Notes: generated from the letters alone by a model not told the origin. Counted from the first letter of the stretch, positions 10,044-21,529 are shown. The stretch: DNA of 64,000 bases from Cycas panzhihuaensis (GCA_023213395.1 CM041465.1:16554001-16618000), one strand, 5' to 3'. Numbers and translations: made by a program.

Positions 10044-12351
10044 CTAGATCACCTTCTTCCCCCTGTTACGGGGTCGTGAAGGTGACGGGGTGCGACGACT
10101 AGGAGAACAAGAAAAAGAAGAAGAATTCCTAGCGCCCTTCCCTTTGTCGCAGGAAGGACGGGGATCAGGCGATCTTCCTCGGTTACGGTTGTTCTTGGTT
10201 TGGGTATTGCGATCACGTTCCCCGTGCTTAGGGAACAGATCCTTATGAACTGGTTGATCCAAATTAGGCCTTGAGGCCCGTTTGGGAGAAGAATCACGTT
10301 GAGGGGCATCCTTTGGATGCTGGGCCCTACAACGCGAATCGTCGTGGAAGCAATCCCCATGAATGGAGCACCACTTCTTCTCAAGCGGGGTCGACCTCCT
10401 CGCTTGAGAGGACTGCATTCCATTCTCAGGAAGAGGAGCTTGGGTAGTTTGTTGGACTTGCTTGTTTGATGTAGGAGATGAAGGATCTTGAAGCTTGAGC
10501 TCCTTCATCGTGCCTCGAATGAGCGATATGGGCGAGAGGGTCTAAAGTCCTCTCGGTGGGATGAGAGGAAGAAGGCCGCGTCGGTGGGAAGGTTTGGTAT
10601 CCTTGGTAGGGGGTGGTGCCTCACGACGTTGTGAGGGCTTAAGAGGTTTCTTGAGGCCCGCTTGGATCTCAATAGCCTCCGGTAGCCAAGCACTTGGCGA
10701 TCAGCGGAATCGCATGTGGTCGCCCCCATCTTGAGGACTTCCACGTGGACTTGGGGGAGCGCATTGACGAACAGGTCTCGCTTCAGCTCCTTGGGCAATG
10801 TTGCCTTAGTGGAGTGAAGCAAGTCGTGGAATCACCGCACAAAGTCACGATTCATCTCATCGTGACCTTGTTTGAGCGAGAGAAGAGACTTCATTCCGCT
10901 CTCGAACGGACGAGCTACATCAAAATAGTTGATGAACTCATCCACCAATTGCTGGAATGAATGGATTGAATGGGCAGGGAGACGGTAGAACCATTTGAGG
11001 GCATCACCCTGCAAGGATCTAGGGAATAGTTTCATCAAAATATGGTCGTAAGCCCAGTAATCGATGCATGCCATAGAAAAACTACGGACATGCTCCAGGG
11101 TCTTCTTGCAACGAAGTTCCATTGAATCTAGGAACTTCAGGGGGATGAGGCGGCAAGTTGGTTCGCAACGCCTCAACCGAAAGAGGGGTTGACCTAAAGT
11201 CCATGAAGGGGCGCCCTTGCCTGAACCATAGGATCAACGAATGTCGAGTAGGTAACGCACTGTGAGCGGGTGGGGGTGGAACACCCATCCCTCCTTGAGG
11301 AAGGGCCCCTTGCTGAAAAGAGGCGTGGGGGTAAGTGCCTTGGAAGGAGCTGCCCCTGCGAAGGCACAATGGATGGGATGCGTTGGCGAAGGGCAAGACA
11401 GATGTGGAACGGGTTTTGCCCATATGGGCCACCCGTAGGTGGAGCAACCCCATATGGGTGTAAGTGATCCACCCCATAAATGGGAAGACGGCTTCCTCTA
11501 CCCTGCCCCCAAGGTTGAGAGGTATATCCTGGGGGAACGTAGAAGGAAGCACCAACGTGCTGGGTTGGAAGATGCGTGGGAGCGGATCCCACATGACTAA
11601 TGGTTGGAAAGCTAGTAGGGCCAATAGGCCTACTAGGGACGATATGCGCCACATTAGGGGATGGCACATTGGTTTGATTAGGAGCGGGTATGCTAACCCT
11701 CAATTGAGGAAAAGGCACACCACGAGAAGATCCTAAGGCATTAGGACCTTGATGAGGGATGGAAGGTGCCACGCATGCCCCCACTGCAGGGAACAAGTGG
11801 GATGTACATGTAGGCACGAAGGGATTTGTGGTCATAGGAAGGGCGGATGAGGATGAGGCATGAGGTGGGGGAGCGGAAGAGGAAGAGGCCCCTCCACGAA
11901 GAACATCCTCAAACCACCTAGACGCGTTGCAAGCATGTTGCGCCAAGAACACTCATTGAAAGCTTCAACTACGCCGAGGAGGAGTCCCAACACACTCGTA
12001 AGAGGTGATCAGAACCTCAAACAAGGTAGGATCCTCGGAACGTTCCTCATAAGAATTGCCAACTACGTGGCAACCCTCAAGAGGAACGGGTCCTTCTACA
12101 ACATGGGTAGAAGGATGAGCATCGAAAGAAAGGGATTGGTCGTTTGGATAATAAAGGGGGTCGTCACCCTCTTGGGTGGACTCGGGAATAACAGGAGGAA
12201 AGGCATGGGTTTCCATGGCCGAAGTGTGGTAAGTCCAATCGGAAGAGTATCCCTCCATAGTCGGATCGGAATCCGATGGGGCAGGAAGGCGATACTCAGG
12301 GTCCTCTAACAAAGGAGGTAGACCGTGCAAACGACGAGAGAAACGCCGCAT
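10044..12351 (-). pseudogene. gag: Tat-1 gag with zinc knuckle, several breaks
   Basis: Gag forms the particle and binds RNA. The frame begins with ATG at 12349-12351 (MRRFSRRLHGLPP) about 150 bp after the primer site. A Pro/Ser-rich N-terminal half spans 11952-11194, after two TGA codons near 11953-11967. The capsid-type core (retrotransposon gag family) is at about 11110-10832: VRSFSMACIDYWAYDHIL, LKWFYRLP, QQLVDEFINYF. A knuckle of C-x2-H-x4-H-x4-C form, WCSIHGDCFHDDSRC, lies near 10330-10375. There are at least two frameshifts and a TGA at 10832-10834. The core is closely matched in Tat-2. Confidence 0.88.
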
Positions 12352-12502
12352 GCAAGGTCAACTGGCAATGTTAGCAAAGGAGAAAAAGCGGTAAAACACA
12401 CGCGTTGGGGGGTGCCCAACGTGGAAATCGAGATAAGTATGGAAAGGATCACACAAGAGTAGCGAAACCAACCGAAGAGAGAGAAACTAGCTCCCTTACT
12501 GG

Positions 12503-12523
12503 CAGTCCCCAGTATGGTCGCCA
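12503..12523 (-). other. Tat-1 primer-binding site
   Basis: Reading the minus strand, the 5' LTR ends TCCA, one base C follows, then TGGCGACCATACTGGGGACT. The TGG complements a tRNA CCA end. The same one-base spacer and a related sequence follow the 5' LTR of Tat-2. It is not the initiator-Met primer used by the other elements here. I could not name the primer tRNA. Confidence 0.7.
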
Positions 12524-12524
12524 G

Positions 12525-15077
12525 TGGACGCGCTGCTATGGGATAACTACCTAACTGATAGGTGCAAGAGAGGGTGAGTGGTGGAATGATGGAAGGTGGG
12601 ACCTAAAAGGTGGGTAACTACCACGCAGCGCCTGCGGCGCCGGAGCGAGTTCGTGATCCTGATGGAGTATGGCCACTATCGGGTGACCCTTCACCGCCGA
12701 GTAAGGGGTGAAGGTGCGAGGGCAAACCCGAGTTAACCTCGAATAGGACCCTCCCACCCTTGGGTGGCCATAAGGAAGAGAAGGCCTAATGGAGACAAAG
12801 CCAAGAGCAATCCTACACAACCTAACCACGATACACGAGTGATGCCGAAGCAAGGCACTCGCGTGGTCAAAGGGCGAAGAGGAAAGGTAGGGGAGAGAAG
12901 GACTCCTACAATCTTCCCTACGAATGATAAAGATGCATGAAACAAGATAAAAGAATCGCAAGCAAGTACCGAACCAATTTTTCCCTTTTAATCCTTCAAT
13001 GTACTAATTACTACGAAAGAAATAAAAGGAAAAAGAAAGGGTAGCGGAGGGGAACGAATGTGCACCTGGAGCGAAGGCGTGCGAGACGAAGTAACCTTCC
13101 CAGGGGGCGTCTAACCACTCCGCACGACATACTGGATGCGAGGTATTGCGATGGACAAAGAGGGGGCTTCCTTACCTTCCCCAGAAAATCAAATGCAAAA
13201 CTAAGAAAGAAAAGAAGCACCAACTAAGAAATGAAATAGCATGAAAACATAACACATATGAAGGTGCTTCTGGGTATTGGCCCACGGGCGATGCGCTCCA
13301 CGCTTCCCAAGTACCTGCAAGCAACAACGGTCTCTTTCTCTTCCCGACGGAAGAGCACTAACATGCAACACAAAAACTCTAACAATATATGTCTAAATAG
13401 CACAAACGAGAATTTGAATATACATGCGTTAGTACTAATCCGACAATCAAAGTATCAAAAGAAAGTGACCAAAGTGAAAGTAAATGACCTGGTAAACCCC
13501 TGAGTGGCCTACCTCCCGCAAGTGATGCCCAAACCTCCCCAAGAGCCACGAGGCAGAGGGAAAGTCAAGAACAAGAGCCGGAAAATGGCGAAAAAGGGCA
13601 AAGAAAGGCCCAAGGGAAACCACTACAACCGGGATGCTATGAGGAGCAAACCGGTGACCCAGAAAGAAAGGTGAAGTGAGGAACCAAAGGGTTGGGACTT
13701 ATGTGTGATGTCCGGACAGCAAAGGCCCAAATCAGCGCCGCAACATGTGATGTCACCGGTTTGGGCAAATCAAGGGAGCCTCCAAACCCTTGTTTGCAAG
13801 CCAAGGGCAGCACAGGATGAGAGGGAGGTTTTGGGGGGCTAAGAGCCACCTAGGGAGCGTGGAAGGTGGCAGAATCCACCCAGGCTCCTCTCCAAAACCT
13901 ATGCAACCTCCACACTGCTGCCTTGGACAAAGAAACGCAGTAAGAAGCACAGGAGAGTGGTATAATGTTTCAAAAGGGAGGACAACCAACCCTCAAGCAA
14001 CAAGTAAGAGCAAACGAAATAAGCATGAAAATCACAAGGAAAACAAGCATAAACAAGGAATACCGGAGAGAAGAGGCAAGGATTTGCCTCACCAAAGGGC
14101 GTGGAAGGGACTGATAAATCAGCCCAGATCTGAAGTAGAGCAGGTTTGGGGCCCTGCTATGGAGGTGTGACGGGAAACACCTACACTTGGGGCGCTTATG
14201 GACTGCCTGGGTGAACACCGGCTGGACACCACTTCAAAGGAGCCCTCTCCAAGGCGTTAGAGGAGCTGGGAGAATGTCTCAGCCACACCAAAGGAGAGTT
14301 GGGCATTGTATGAAGGGTGCAGGTCCAGTTGATGCAAAGAAATGCAGAGAGAAGCAGAGGTGAGAGTGTTTCCTTGAGAGCAATTCCAAAAGTGAGCTAA
14401 AAGATCCTTGAAAATGAGCCAAAAAGGGCTTAAGTACTCAAGCAAAACCCTAAAGCGTGCGATTATGGCGCAGCTGGAAAAGGAATAATGCGCGAGCCAC
14501 ATGGCAGTTTCGCAATAAATGCGAAATTGCCATGGCAGATTTTTAAAAACAATCTGAGATGTCAGATCGGAATATTCAGCATCGAATATTCCGGCCAGAT
14601 CGCGAAAAATCTGGCAGTACATGCCTAGGGCTGAAAATGGGGCCCACCAACCACCAGTTAAAGGGCAGATGACCGAAAAGGCTGACATAACGCTAAAACA
14701 CCTACCCGGAAGCAAACAAGCCAACAAAATGGGTCCAAAGGAGCAAAAATAGGGCTCGAGTGGGTTGGCAAGTTGACCAAACGATGATGAGTCATCACAC
14801 GGGCGGAGGTGGCGCAAACCTAGTGGATCCTGGAGCAAGGAGGGCAGATGTGGGAAGTAATACGGTCACCAGGGTGCCACACTCGCTGGGAGTGTGCCCC
14901 TGCTATAGTCGTCATAGGCTAAAATAAGTGTGGATGACCACAAGGTTGCCCACAAAGTCATACACATGCAGATACGCAAGCAAACATCCAGTAAAAGAAA
15001 GCGATGAAAATGCAAGAGACATACCTGCACTTACTTGAGTCGGTGATTCCGTATCCATTCCCAGAAGCCGGGAAACA
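12525..15077 (-). repeat. Tat-1 5' LTR
   Basis: A 2553-bp copy of the left LTR, bounded by tggacg and ggaaaca and followed by the TSD cctag. On the minus strand it would hold U3 (right end), R and U5 and drive element transcription. No strong TATA box was identified; a weak candidate is the minus-strand GTACTTAAGCCC near 14425-14440. Confidence 0.92.
14773..14797. promoter_or_regulatory. W-box plus bZIP-type palindrome in 5' LTR U3
   Basis: TTGACC (14773-14778) and TGATGAGTCATCA (14785-14797) lie about 280-305 bp inside the start of U3, a plausible enhancer place. Both are unchanged in the other LTR although the surrounding LTR sequence has diverged. WRKY and bZIP factors bind such motifs in plants; binding here is inference. 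Confidence 0.42.
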
Positions 15078-15082
15078 CCTAG
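15078..15082. repeat. Target-site duplication of Tat-1 (right copy)
   Basis: The bases cctag directly follow the right LTR and are identical to 320-324. Confidence 0.9.
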
Positions 15083-15463
15083 TAAATCAATTGAGTAGCT
15101 ACATTCATAATCAAGGTAACCAATTTATGGTTCCTTCATTATCCTTTAAGGTAACTAATTCATGGGTCCTTCAAAGATAAGAGAAAGAAATATAATTTTA
15201 TGAAGTATCATTTACTATAAATTAATAACACAACTACCAATAAGCAAATACTAAATGTGATTTTATAAAAAAGAACTTGCATAAGTATATAAGGGGTTCT
15301 TAAGAACTTTTAAACTATAGAAAATAAGTAATTTTTACTAAAATTTGAACCAAACATGCTTATTCTTTCACCATCTTGAAAAAATAATATTTATAACAAG
15401 AGTTATGACTCTTTTAAGGAGGGTTTACCCTAGGGTTTTTAGACTAGCAAAAGTACCCTACAA
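15083..15463. other. AT-rich flank, nothing recognised
   Basis: The continuation of the sequence interrupted by Tat-1. It leads up to the TG of the non-autonomous copia-like element. No ORF, RNA gene or repeat that I can support. Confidence 0.55.
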
Positions 15464-15491
15464 TGTTGGAAATAGAATGTAGCTAAACTAT
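15464..15491 (-). repeat. Left LTR of non-autonomous element, outer piece
   Basis: The first 28 bp of the left LTR (TGTTGGAAATAGAATG...), cut by the chromovirus. Its last five bases, actat, are the left TSD copy of that insertion. The matching uninterrupted sequence lies at 27217-27250 in the right LTR. Confidence 0.75.
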
Positions 15492-15872
15492 TGGTAGGAT
15501 ACCACTCCTTAATGATAATTGCATACCAATATAATAAGCAAATAACTCCAAAAGAGCACTTATATTGCAATACCCTTCGAGGGGGCAACCTCCCAATTAC
15601 ATGCAAATAACAATGATATTCAAGATGCCATACTCTAAGGATTACACAAATATATATATGTCTCTATGCTTGTTACTCAACTGCCTCCTTATGCATGTGG
15701 GATATTACATGAATATATATAGTACTCAATGACCACTACACAACCTTCTACTTATGCATGTGGGATATTAAGAAAAGGGAAGAAGTAGAAGAAATAAAGA
15801 TATAAGAGAGAGAAGAAGTACAAGATATAAGAGAATATAAGAGAAGGTAAGTTAGGGGTTGGATCCCTAACA
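15492..15872 (-). repeat. Chromovirus 3' LTR
   Basis: A 381-bp repeat from tggtagg to ccctaaca, matching 21149-21529. It contains a TATA-like run (tatatata) on both strands near 15712-15722. Confidence 0.93.
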
Positions 15873-15886
15873 AAGTCCCCTTAAAA
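15873..15886 (-). other. Chromovirus polypurine tract
   Basis: The minus strand reads TTAAGGGGACTT directly before the 3' LTR TGTTAGGG. It is a short purine run in the right place for plus-strand DNA priming. Confidence 0.6.
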
Positions 15887-15897
15887 AAGCTTTACCC

Positions 15898-17311
15898 TCA
15901 AAGCTTGGTGATCTCGTGGTGCTCTAGGATAAATTGTTCATTCTCCTGTGTTGCATCTTCTCGCGGAAGTTGTTTCCATTTGATGAGATACTCAATGATT
16001 TGTCTAGATCGTAGATGTCGAATTCTTTGGTCGATGATACATTCTGGAATGAGTTGAAGTTCCCCCTCCTCATTTAATATAGGTAATTCTGTTTGAACTT
16101 GTACTTGTTGCCGAATTACCTTCTTGAGACATGAAACATGAAAGACATTATGGATCCTTGATCGTGGTGGTAAGTCCAAGGCATATGCAACTTCACCAAT
16201 CTTCTTGAGAATTTTGTAAGGCCCATAAAATCGAGGTTGTAACTTATATTGCCCATTCCGTTTGAGAGATTCTTGCTTATATGGTTGCAACCGTAAGTAT
16301 ACCCAATCACCTGGTTGAAACGCTCGTTCACTTCGCCCTTTATCTGCCTGTTGTTTCATCCGATTTTATGCAAAGTTCAAATTTTCCTTGAGTAGCTTAA
16401 GAATCTCTATTGTTTGTTGGATGTGGTCTTCGACTGCTTGAACCTTAGAACTAATTATGGCATAGTTTTTAAGTGTGGGTGGTTCATAGCCATATAATGC
16501 TTGAAACAGAGTCATTCCTGCTGATGCATGATAGGTTGTATTATACCACCATTCTGCTAAAGGAAGCCAATGATGCCACTGCCCCTGCTTATATGAAGCA
16601 TAACACTGAAGGTATCCTTTAAGGCACTTATTAACCACCTCGGTTTGTCCATCTATTTGTGGATGGTAGGCTGAGCTCATTGTCAGTTTAGTACCAAGTA
16701 GATGGAAGAGTTACATCCGAGGTTCTTGGTAAACTTGGGATCCTGATCATTGACTATACATTTGGGCATGCCGTGTAACCTGTGTATATCCTTTAAAAGA
16801 CCTCAGCAATTTGCTTTGCCTTATATGTGGCCTGAATGCCACAAAAATGAGCATATTTAGTTAGCCTATCAACAACCACTAGTATAGCATCTTTTCCTTC
16901 CGACTTGGCGCACCCACGATGAAGTCCATAGAAATTTCTTCCCATCGTTGATTTGGTATGGGAAGGGGTTGCGGAATCCTAGAGACTTGATTGTTTACAT
17001 CTTATGTCGTTGACAAATTTCACATGAGGAAACATATCTCTTTACATCTCCTTTTGTCCCTTCCAAAAGAAAGACTGCTTTTAAGCGGTGGTATGTTCGT
17101 AGGAACCACGAGTGACCCGTTGTTGGAGAGGCATGTGCATCATGTAAAATTTGCTCCTTAAGGCTAGAGTGAGGGCATATATATATTCGATTCTTATACC
17201 AGAGAATATTTGAAGACCGTGTATAATGGGTTGAATGCCCTACTCCAGCTTGAAGGTCTTGAATGATCTGCTTTGTAAAGGAGTCCTCATCCCATTCTTG
17301 CTTGGCGACTG
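15898..17311 (-). pseudogene. pol: Chromovirus integrase with chromodomain, broken
   Basis: The core is scattered over frames. ISMDFI (first Asp) lies near 16920-16940, a block with NDQDPKF in place of the common SDRDPKF near 16745, and YHPQIDGQTEVVNKCL (catalytic Glu) near 16630-16670. The frame 16680-16366 ends in a TAA at a Gln position. From 16359 the C-terminal domain is intact: FQPGDWVYLRLQPY, LQPRFYGPYKILKKIG, IHNVFHVSCLKK. It is followed by a chromodomain, IIEYLIKWKQLP ... ENEQFILEHH, which in the family guides insertion to modified chromatin. The domain ends at TGA or TAG just before the PPT. The zinc finger region (about 17050-17250) is too broken to read fully. Confidence 0.85.
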
Positions 17312-18514
17312 CTATCCAAGAGGGATTGATCTGTGATAGAATATAGTGCGAGCCTTCTTCCTTACGAGATAAAGCATCGTGACTATATTATCCTTGCCTT
17401 TTTTATATATTATTTCAAAGTCAAAAGCTTGCATTTTGGTGACCCATTTTTGTTGTTCCTCAGATGATGTCCTTTGAGATAGGAAATATTTTAAGCTATC
17501 ATGGTCTGTTTTAATTTGGAAATATGTTCCCAATAAATATTGTCGCCATTTCCTAACTGCATGAAGAATTGCTAACATGTCCTTCTCATAGGTGGACTTA
17601 ACTTGTTCCTTGAGTGTAAGTCGACGACTTTCAAAGGCCAAAGGTTTTCCTTCTTGCATTAAGACTGCTCCAATGCCTTGCATCGATGCATCACATTCAA
17701 TGGTGAAGGTCTTTGTAAAGTCTAGTGTTGCAAGGACTGGTGTGGTAGTTAAAGCCAGCTTTAGGTGTTCAAATGCTTCAGAGGCATTATCATTCCAATG
17801 AAAAGAATCCTTTTTTAACAAATTGATTAAAGGGGAAGCAATCCTTGCATAGCCTTGAACAAACTTTCGATAATATCCTGTGATTCCTAAGAATCCACGA
17901 AGGCCCTTGATGTTTTTAGGTTTAGGCCAGTTTGTGATAATTGCTATTTTCTTAGGATTCAACTTGACTCCTTCTTAAGAGATGATATGGCCCAAATATT
18001 CTATTTCTGTTTGCCCAAATTGACACTTTGATTTTTTTGCATAAAGCTGGTTGTCTGCAAGCACCTGTAATGCCTTATCAACATGCTGAAGATGGTCTTC
18101 CCACGTACGAATGAAGATCAAAATGTCATCAAAAAAGACTAATATGAACTTCCTTAAGTAAGGTCGAAAGAGTTTATTCATGAGTCCTTGGAAGGTGGAT
18201 GGAGCATTAGTCAAGCCAAATGGCATGACTAAAAGTTCATAGTGACCTTCATGTGTACGGAATGTAGTTTTATGAACATCCTCTGCTTTGATCCTGATTT
18301 GATGGTATCCCCGACGTAAGTCCAATGATGTGAAGAACATTGCTCCATGGAGTTCATCCAAGAGTTCATCAATGACTGGTATAGGAAATTTATCCTTGAT
18401 GGTTATCTTATTGAGCTCATGATAGTCTACACACATGCGAAATGAGCCATCCTTTTTCTTACTAAAATCAAAGGCGAGAAAAAGTGCTTTTACTTTCCTA
18501 ATAATACCCGGCAT
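17312..18514 (-). pseudogene. pol: Chromovirus RT and RNase H, one stop
   Basis: RT blocks: [57 protein letters not shown] (catalytic Asp pair near 18120), then [16 protein letters not shown] at about 17975 follows, at a Gln codon position. The frame resumes from 17962 with the RT connection and an RNase H that keeps its acidic residues: FTIECDASMQGIGAVL, STYEKDMLAILHA, KTDHDSLKYFL. The MPGIIRKVK start of the frame is not the natural start. This copy is the internal reference showing an intact Asp where both Tat elements have Ser. Confidence 0.92.
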
Positions 18515-18716
18515 TAAGGAGTTCTTGAACTAGTTGTTCAATTTCATTCTTTTCTTTGGTAGGGATACCCCAGATGGTCGAATACAAGGAGGATTACTTC
18601 CAACTACCAGGTCAATGCTATGATCTTGGTCACGTACTAGGGGAAGACCTTGAGGAATATCTTGAAAGACCTAGTTATGGCGGTGAAGTACCAATTTTAA
18701 GTCATTTGGTATACCA

Positions 18717-19178
18717 TCATTTTGGAGAATGTCCCCTTCTGTTGGAAGTTCTTGACCTTCTAGAACATTTGGCAATGATTGCTGTACCACCCTTTTTAAT
18801 AAGCCTCTCCATACGGTGTGGGCTGATGATTTGGGTCGATGGAGGAATGATCCCATTCAATTGATAGTCAATTCCTTCAGAAGTAAATCGGATGAAGAGC
18901 TCTTGCATATTTAGTTGAATGGTCCCTAGTGGTTTGAGCCATTGTACCCCTAATACAACATCAACTCCTCCAACAGGAATGGCATACATAGAAGTGGAGA
19001 GGTGATAGTCACCCATTTGCAACTTAATATTGTGACATTTTCCCCCACAAGTGAGTGTCCCTCCATTAGCCACCATAACCTGAAAATTTTTGACAGGATA
19101 TGGAAAACAGTTGAGTTCTTCAGCAAGTTTCTGATTAATGAAATTATGGGTGCTCCCAGAATCTATGAGGACAACCAC
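18717..19178 (-). pseudogene. pol: Chromovirus aspartic protease
   Basis: The active-site block VVLIDSGSTHNFI (D-S-G) near 19140-19175 and the later block DVVLGVQWLKPLG are both in one open frame, so this domain looks intact. Sequence beyond residue about 120 shifts frame before the RT. In the family it matures the polyprotein. Confidence 0.88.
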
Positions 19179-19189
19179 CTTCCTTTTTT

Positions 19190-20239
19190 TTATATACCTA
19201 ATAAGTTTGAGTGTCTGAGGGAATTCAATTCCGGTAGGGCATGCACAGATATAATAGCAGTATCTTCTTCTTCCTCCTCTGGTGGGTCACAATGATTATT
19301 TTCTAGCTCTAATGAGGCTTCTTCTACTGGTTCCTCATCTTGAACATCCTCAATTATAAATAAGCGTCGTTCAGGACACTTATGGTCTTTATTCCACTTT
19401 TGGTTACAACGAAAACATAACCCTTTCAATCATTTCTCATCCATCTCTTGGGAAGTCATTCGTCGTACACCAGAAACCTGAAATTATGGTCGTTTTTCTG
19501 GAAATGTTCGTTGCGGGGGTCGGGATGCCTTATTTTTTGCTTCAATATGTCGAGCAAAATTAATAGCTGTAGAGATGTTATCAGGTTTTAAGAATCGCAA
19601 CTCATGTCTGATGTCATCTCGTAACCCACCCATGTATAGCTCAAGTAATTTATCCTGACAAAGACCATCAACCCTTGTGGAGAGACGTTGGTATTACCAT
19701 GTATAAGCAGTCCCTCGACTAACTTTAGCTAAGCGGTTAAAGTGGTCCTGATCCCAGGTACTGTCATATTGAGCTATAAGATCCTTGACAAAACCCTCCC
19801 ATTGATAACTAAGCCCACCAATTATTTTCATGACCCATTGGTACCATTGGTAGGGTTCAGTTTCCATGTATAAAGAAGCAAGAGGGATCTTCTTATCTGT
19901 TGGAACTTGATGAAGAGAAAAGTATTGTTCCATTTGGGTGATCCAGGTGCATACATCTGTGCCATTAAACTTCTTGATTTCTACCTTGGGAAGGAAGTTT
20001 GGACGAAAGTACCTACCATCATTACCTTTATCTTATTTAGAGAAGTGACCCCCACCTATGTGAGGAGTATCATCAAGATCACTCTTTTCTTCCTTAAGAG
20101 GTTTCATGAATGTGAGCTCTAGCATTACTGCTTCAAAATTTTCATTGAAGTCATTCTGGATTTGTAATATATCTTCTCGAAGTTGTGAAACAACATCATT
20201 GAGATCTTGGGTCCAACTTGGGTTCATCTTAGGGGCCAT
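19190..20239 (-). pseudogene. gag: Chromovirus gag with zinc knuckle
   Basis: Starts at ATG 20237-20239 (MAPKMNPSWTQDLND) after a 900-bp leader. The capsid-type core is in 19933-19694: ASLYMETEPYQWYQWV, WEGFVKDLIAQY, FNRLAKV. The knuckle GLCFRCNQKWNKDHKCP is near 19380-19430 in the 19429 frame, followed by an acidic tail. In-frame stops and frame changes separate the pieces, near 20033, 19694 and 19430. Nucleocapsid knuckles bind element RNA. Confidence 0.85.
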
Positions 20240-20339
20240 TAGTCCACAAGACCTAAGTTAGAATCCTGGTTGGTAAATGTGACTGAAATGATTTGATGGG
20301 GTGTCTATAGACTATTATCCCCAATATGAGGCAATATAA

Positions 20340-20417
20340 TTTTTTTTTTTTTTTTTGCTTTTTACTTTTTTGCTTTTTGTTTTTTTGCTTTTTGCTTTTT
20401 GCTTTTTTGCTTTTTTG
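20340..20417 (-). repeat. A-rich heptamer-like repeat in chromovirus leader
   Basis: The plus strand shows T15 followed by many copies of gcttttt(t). On the minus strand this is (aaaaagc)n with slippage variants. It lies in the 5' leader between primer site and gag. It looks like a simple-repeat expansion; the Lys-rich frame through it is an artefact. Confidence 0.8.
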
Positions 20418-21134
20418 GCCATTGGTTGGCTGACAGACTATGTGTGCAAGAACTGATGACAGACTGGCTAGAGACACTCGATTTAACAAATAGATGATGG
20501 TGACTCATCGGTGACTAAGTGCGCACAACCCACTAATAGACTGACAAGGTACACTAGGTATGGGCTTGTCTAGTTTGTAGGCCCTCCGATATACTTATCC
20601 CAGACGTAAATAGTATCAACTTACAGAGGCAAACGCTCTACTCTATAGTTGTACTACCCCGTCTCTAGGGTACGTGGAGAGTAACTTCACGGGGCTAACC
20701 GCTTACCCGTGCATTACAAATTGTAGATGGTCAATAGGTTTCCTATGGTTACCTATACTAGGAAGGCCTATCTAGGGGGTCTTCCTATATACCCGCAGGT
20801 ATGTGGAGGCACAATTAGTGGCAGGGTTCATCTAAGGCTTGATTCAGGAGTGTGATCTCCAGTCCTTCACGCAAGGGACGGAAAAGCCACAATGTGCTTA
20901 GCCCAAAACGATAGATCCTCATGATATTTATAGACCCCCGGCACAGGGTCTCTATCTAAACATAAAGAAGCGCCGGTGGCAGTGTTAGGGTAGCTACCCG
21001 ATTGCAGTGTTATCTACCCCCAAAAAGCAAAGTAACTAAATGGAAATCAAATGAGAATAGGTACTAATAAAAAAAAATGATGGAAAAAATTAATTATTTA
21101 GTACCTTGACTCTCCCACAAGGAATGGATCGACC
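20418..21134 (-). other. Chromovirus 5' leader, non-coding
   Basis: About 720 bp between the primer site and the A-rich repeat with no open frame of note. It is GC-richer than the coding part. An untranslated leader of this length is usual for such elements. Confidence 0.6.
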
Positions 21135-21146
21135 GCTCTGATACCA
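21135..21146 (-). other. Chromovirus primer-binding site (tRNA-Met)
   Basis: The plus strand gctctgatacca is the exact complement of TGGTATCAGAGC, the plant initiator tRNA-Met primer site. It is separated from the 5' LTR by two bases. Confidence 0.92.
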
Positions 21147-21148
21147 CT

Positions 21149-21529
21149 TGGTAGGATACCACTCCTTAATGATAATTGCACACCAATATAATAAGCAAAT
21201 AACTCCAAAAGAGCACTTATATTGCAATACCCTTCGAGGGGGAAACCTCCCAATTACATGCAAATAATAATGACATTCAAGATGCCATACTCTAAGGATT
21301 ACACAAATATATATATGTCTCTATGCTTACTACTCAACCGCCTCCTTATGCATGTGGGATATTACATGAATATATATAGTACTCAATGACCACTACACAA
21401 CCTTCTACTTATGCATGTGGGATATTAAGAAAAGGGAAGAAGTAGAAGAAATAAAGATATAAGAGAGAGAAGAAGTACAAGATATAAGAGAATATAAGAG
21501 AAGGTAAGTTAGGGGTTGGATCCCTAACA
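21149..21529 (-). repeat. Chromovirus 5' LTR
   Basis: A 381-bp LTR matching 15492-15872, followed by the right TSD copy actac (21530-21534). Confidence 0.93.

Larger units (their letters stand above)
325..15077 (-). mobile_element. Tat-1: Ty3/gypsy retrotransposon of the Tat lineage
   Basis: A 14.75-kb element with TG...CA ends, paired 2.55-2.58 kb LTRs and a 5-bp TSD. In minus-strand order it carries the 5' LTR, primer site, gag with a CCHC-like knuckle, protease, reverse transcriptase, RNase H, integrase, an unusual 2-kb region and a second RNase H, then the 3' LTR. The RT-RH-IN order makes it Ty3/gypsy. The long LTRs and second RNase H are traits known for the plant Tat group. Its GC content is clearly higher than that of the neighbouring elements. 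Every coding domain is recognisable, but frameshifts and in-frame stops make it non-autonomous now. Confidence 0.93.
15492..21529 (-). mobile_element. Ty3/gypsy chromovirus (chromodomain integrase)
   Basis: A 6038-bp element with identical-length 381-bp LTRs, TG...CA ends and TSD actat/actac (one change). It carries a tRNA-Met primer site, gag with zinc knuckle, protease, RT, RNase H, and integrase with a C-terminal chromodomain, all on the minus strand. The short LTRs and compact size are typical of smaller plant chromoviruses such as the Reina/Galadriel groups; I cannot assign the clade firmly. LTRs differ at about 7 of 381 positions by eye, so it is the youngest insertion in the left half. 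Stops and frameshifts disable it. Confidence 0.93.

Noticed and set aside
20253-20489. Lys-rich ORF in the chromovirus leader
   Set aside because: It is produced by the (aaaaagc)n simple repeat and has no conserved part.
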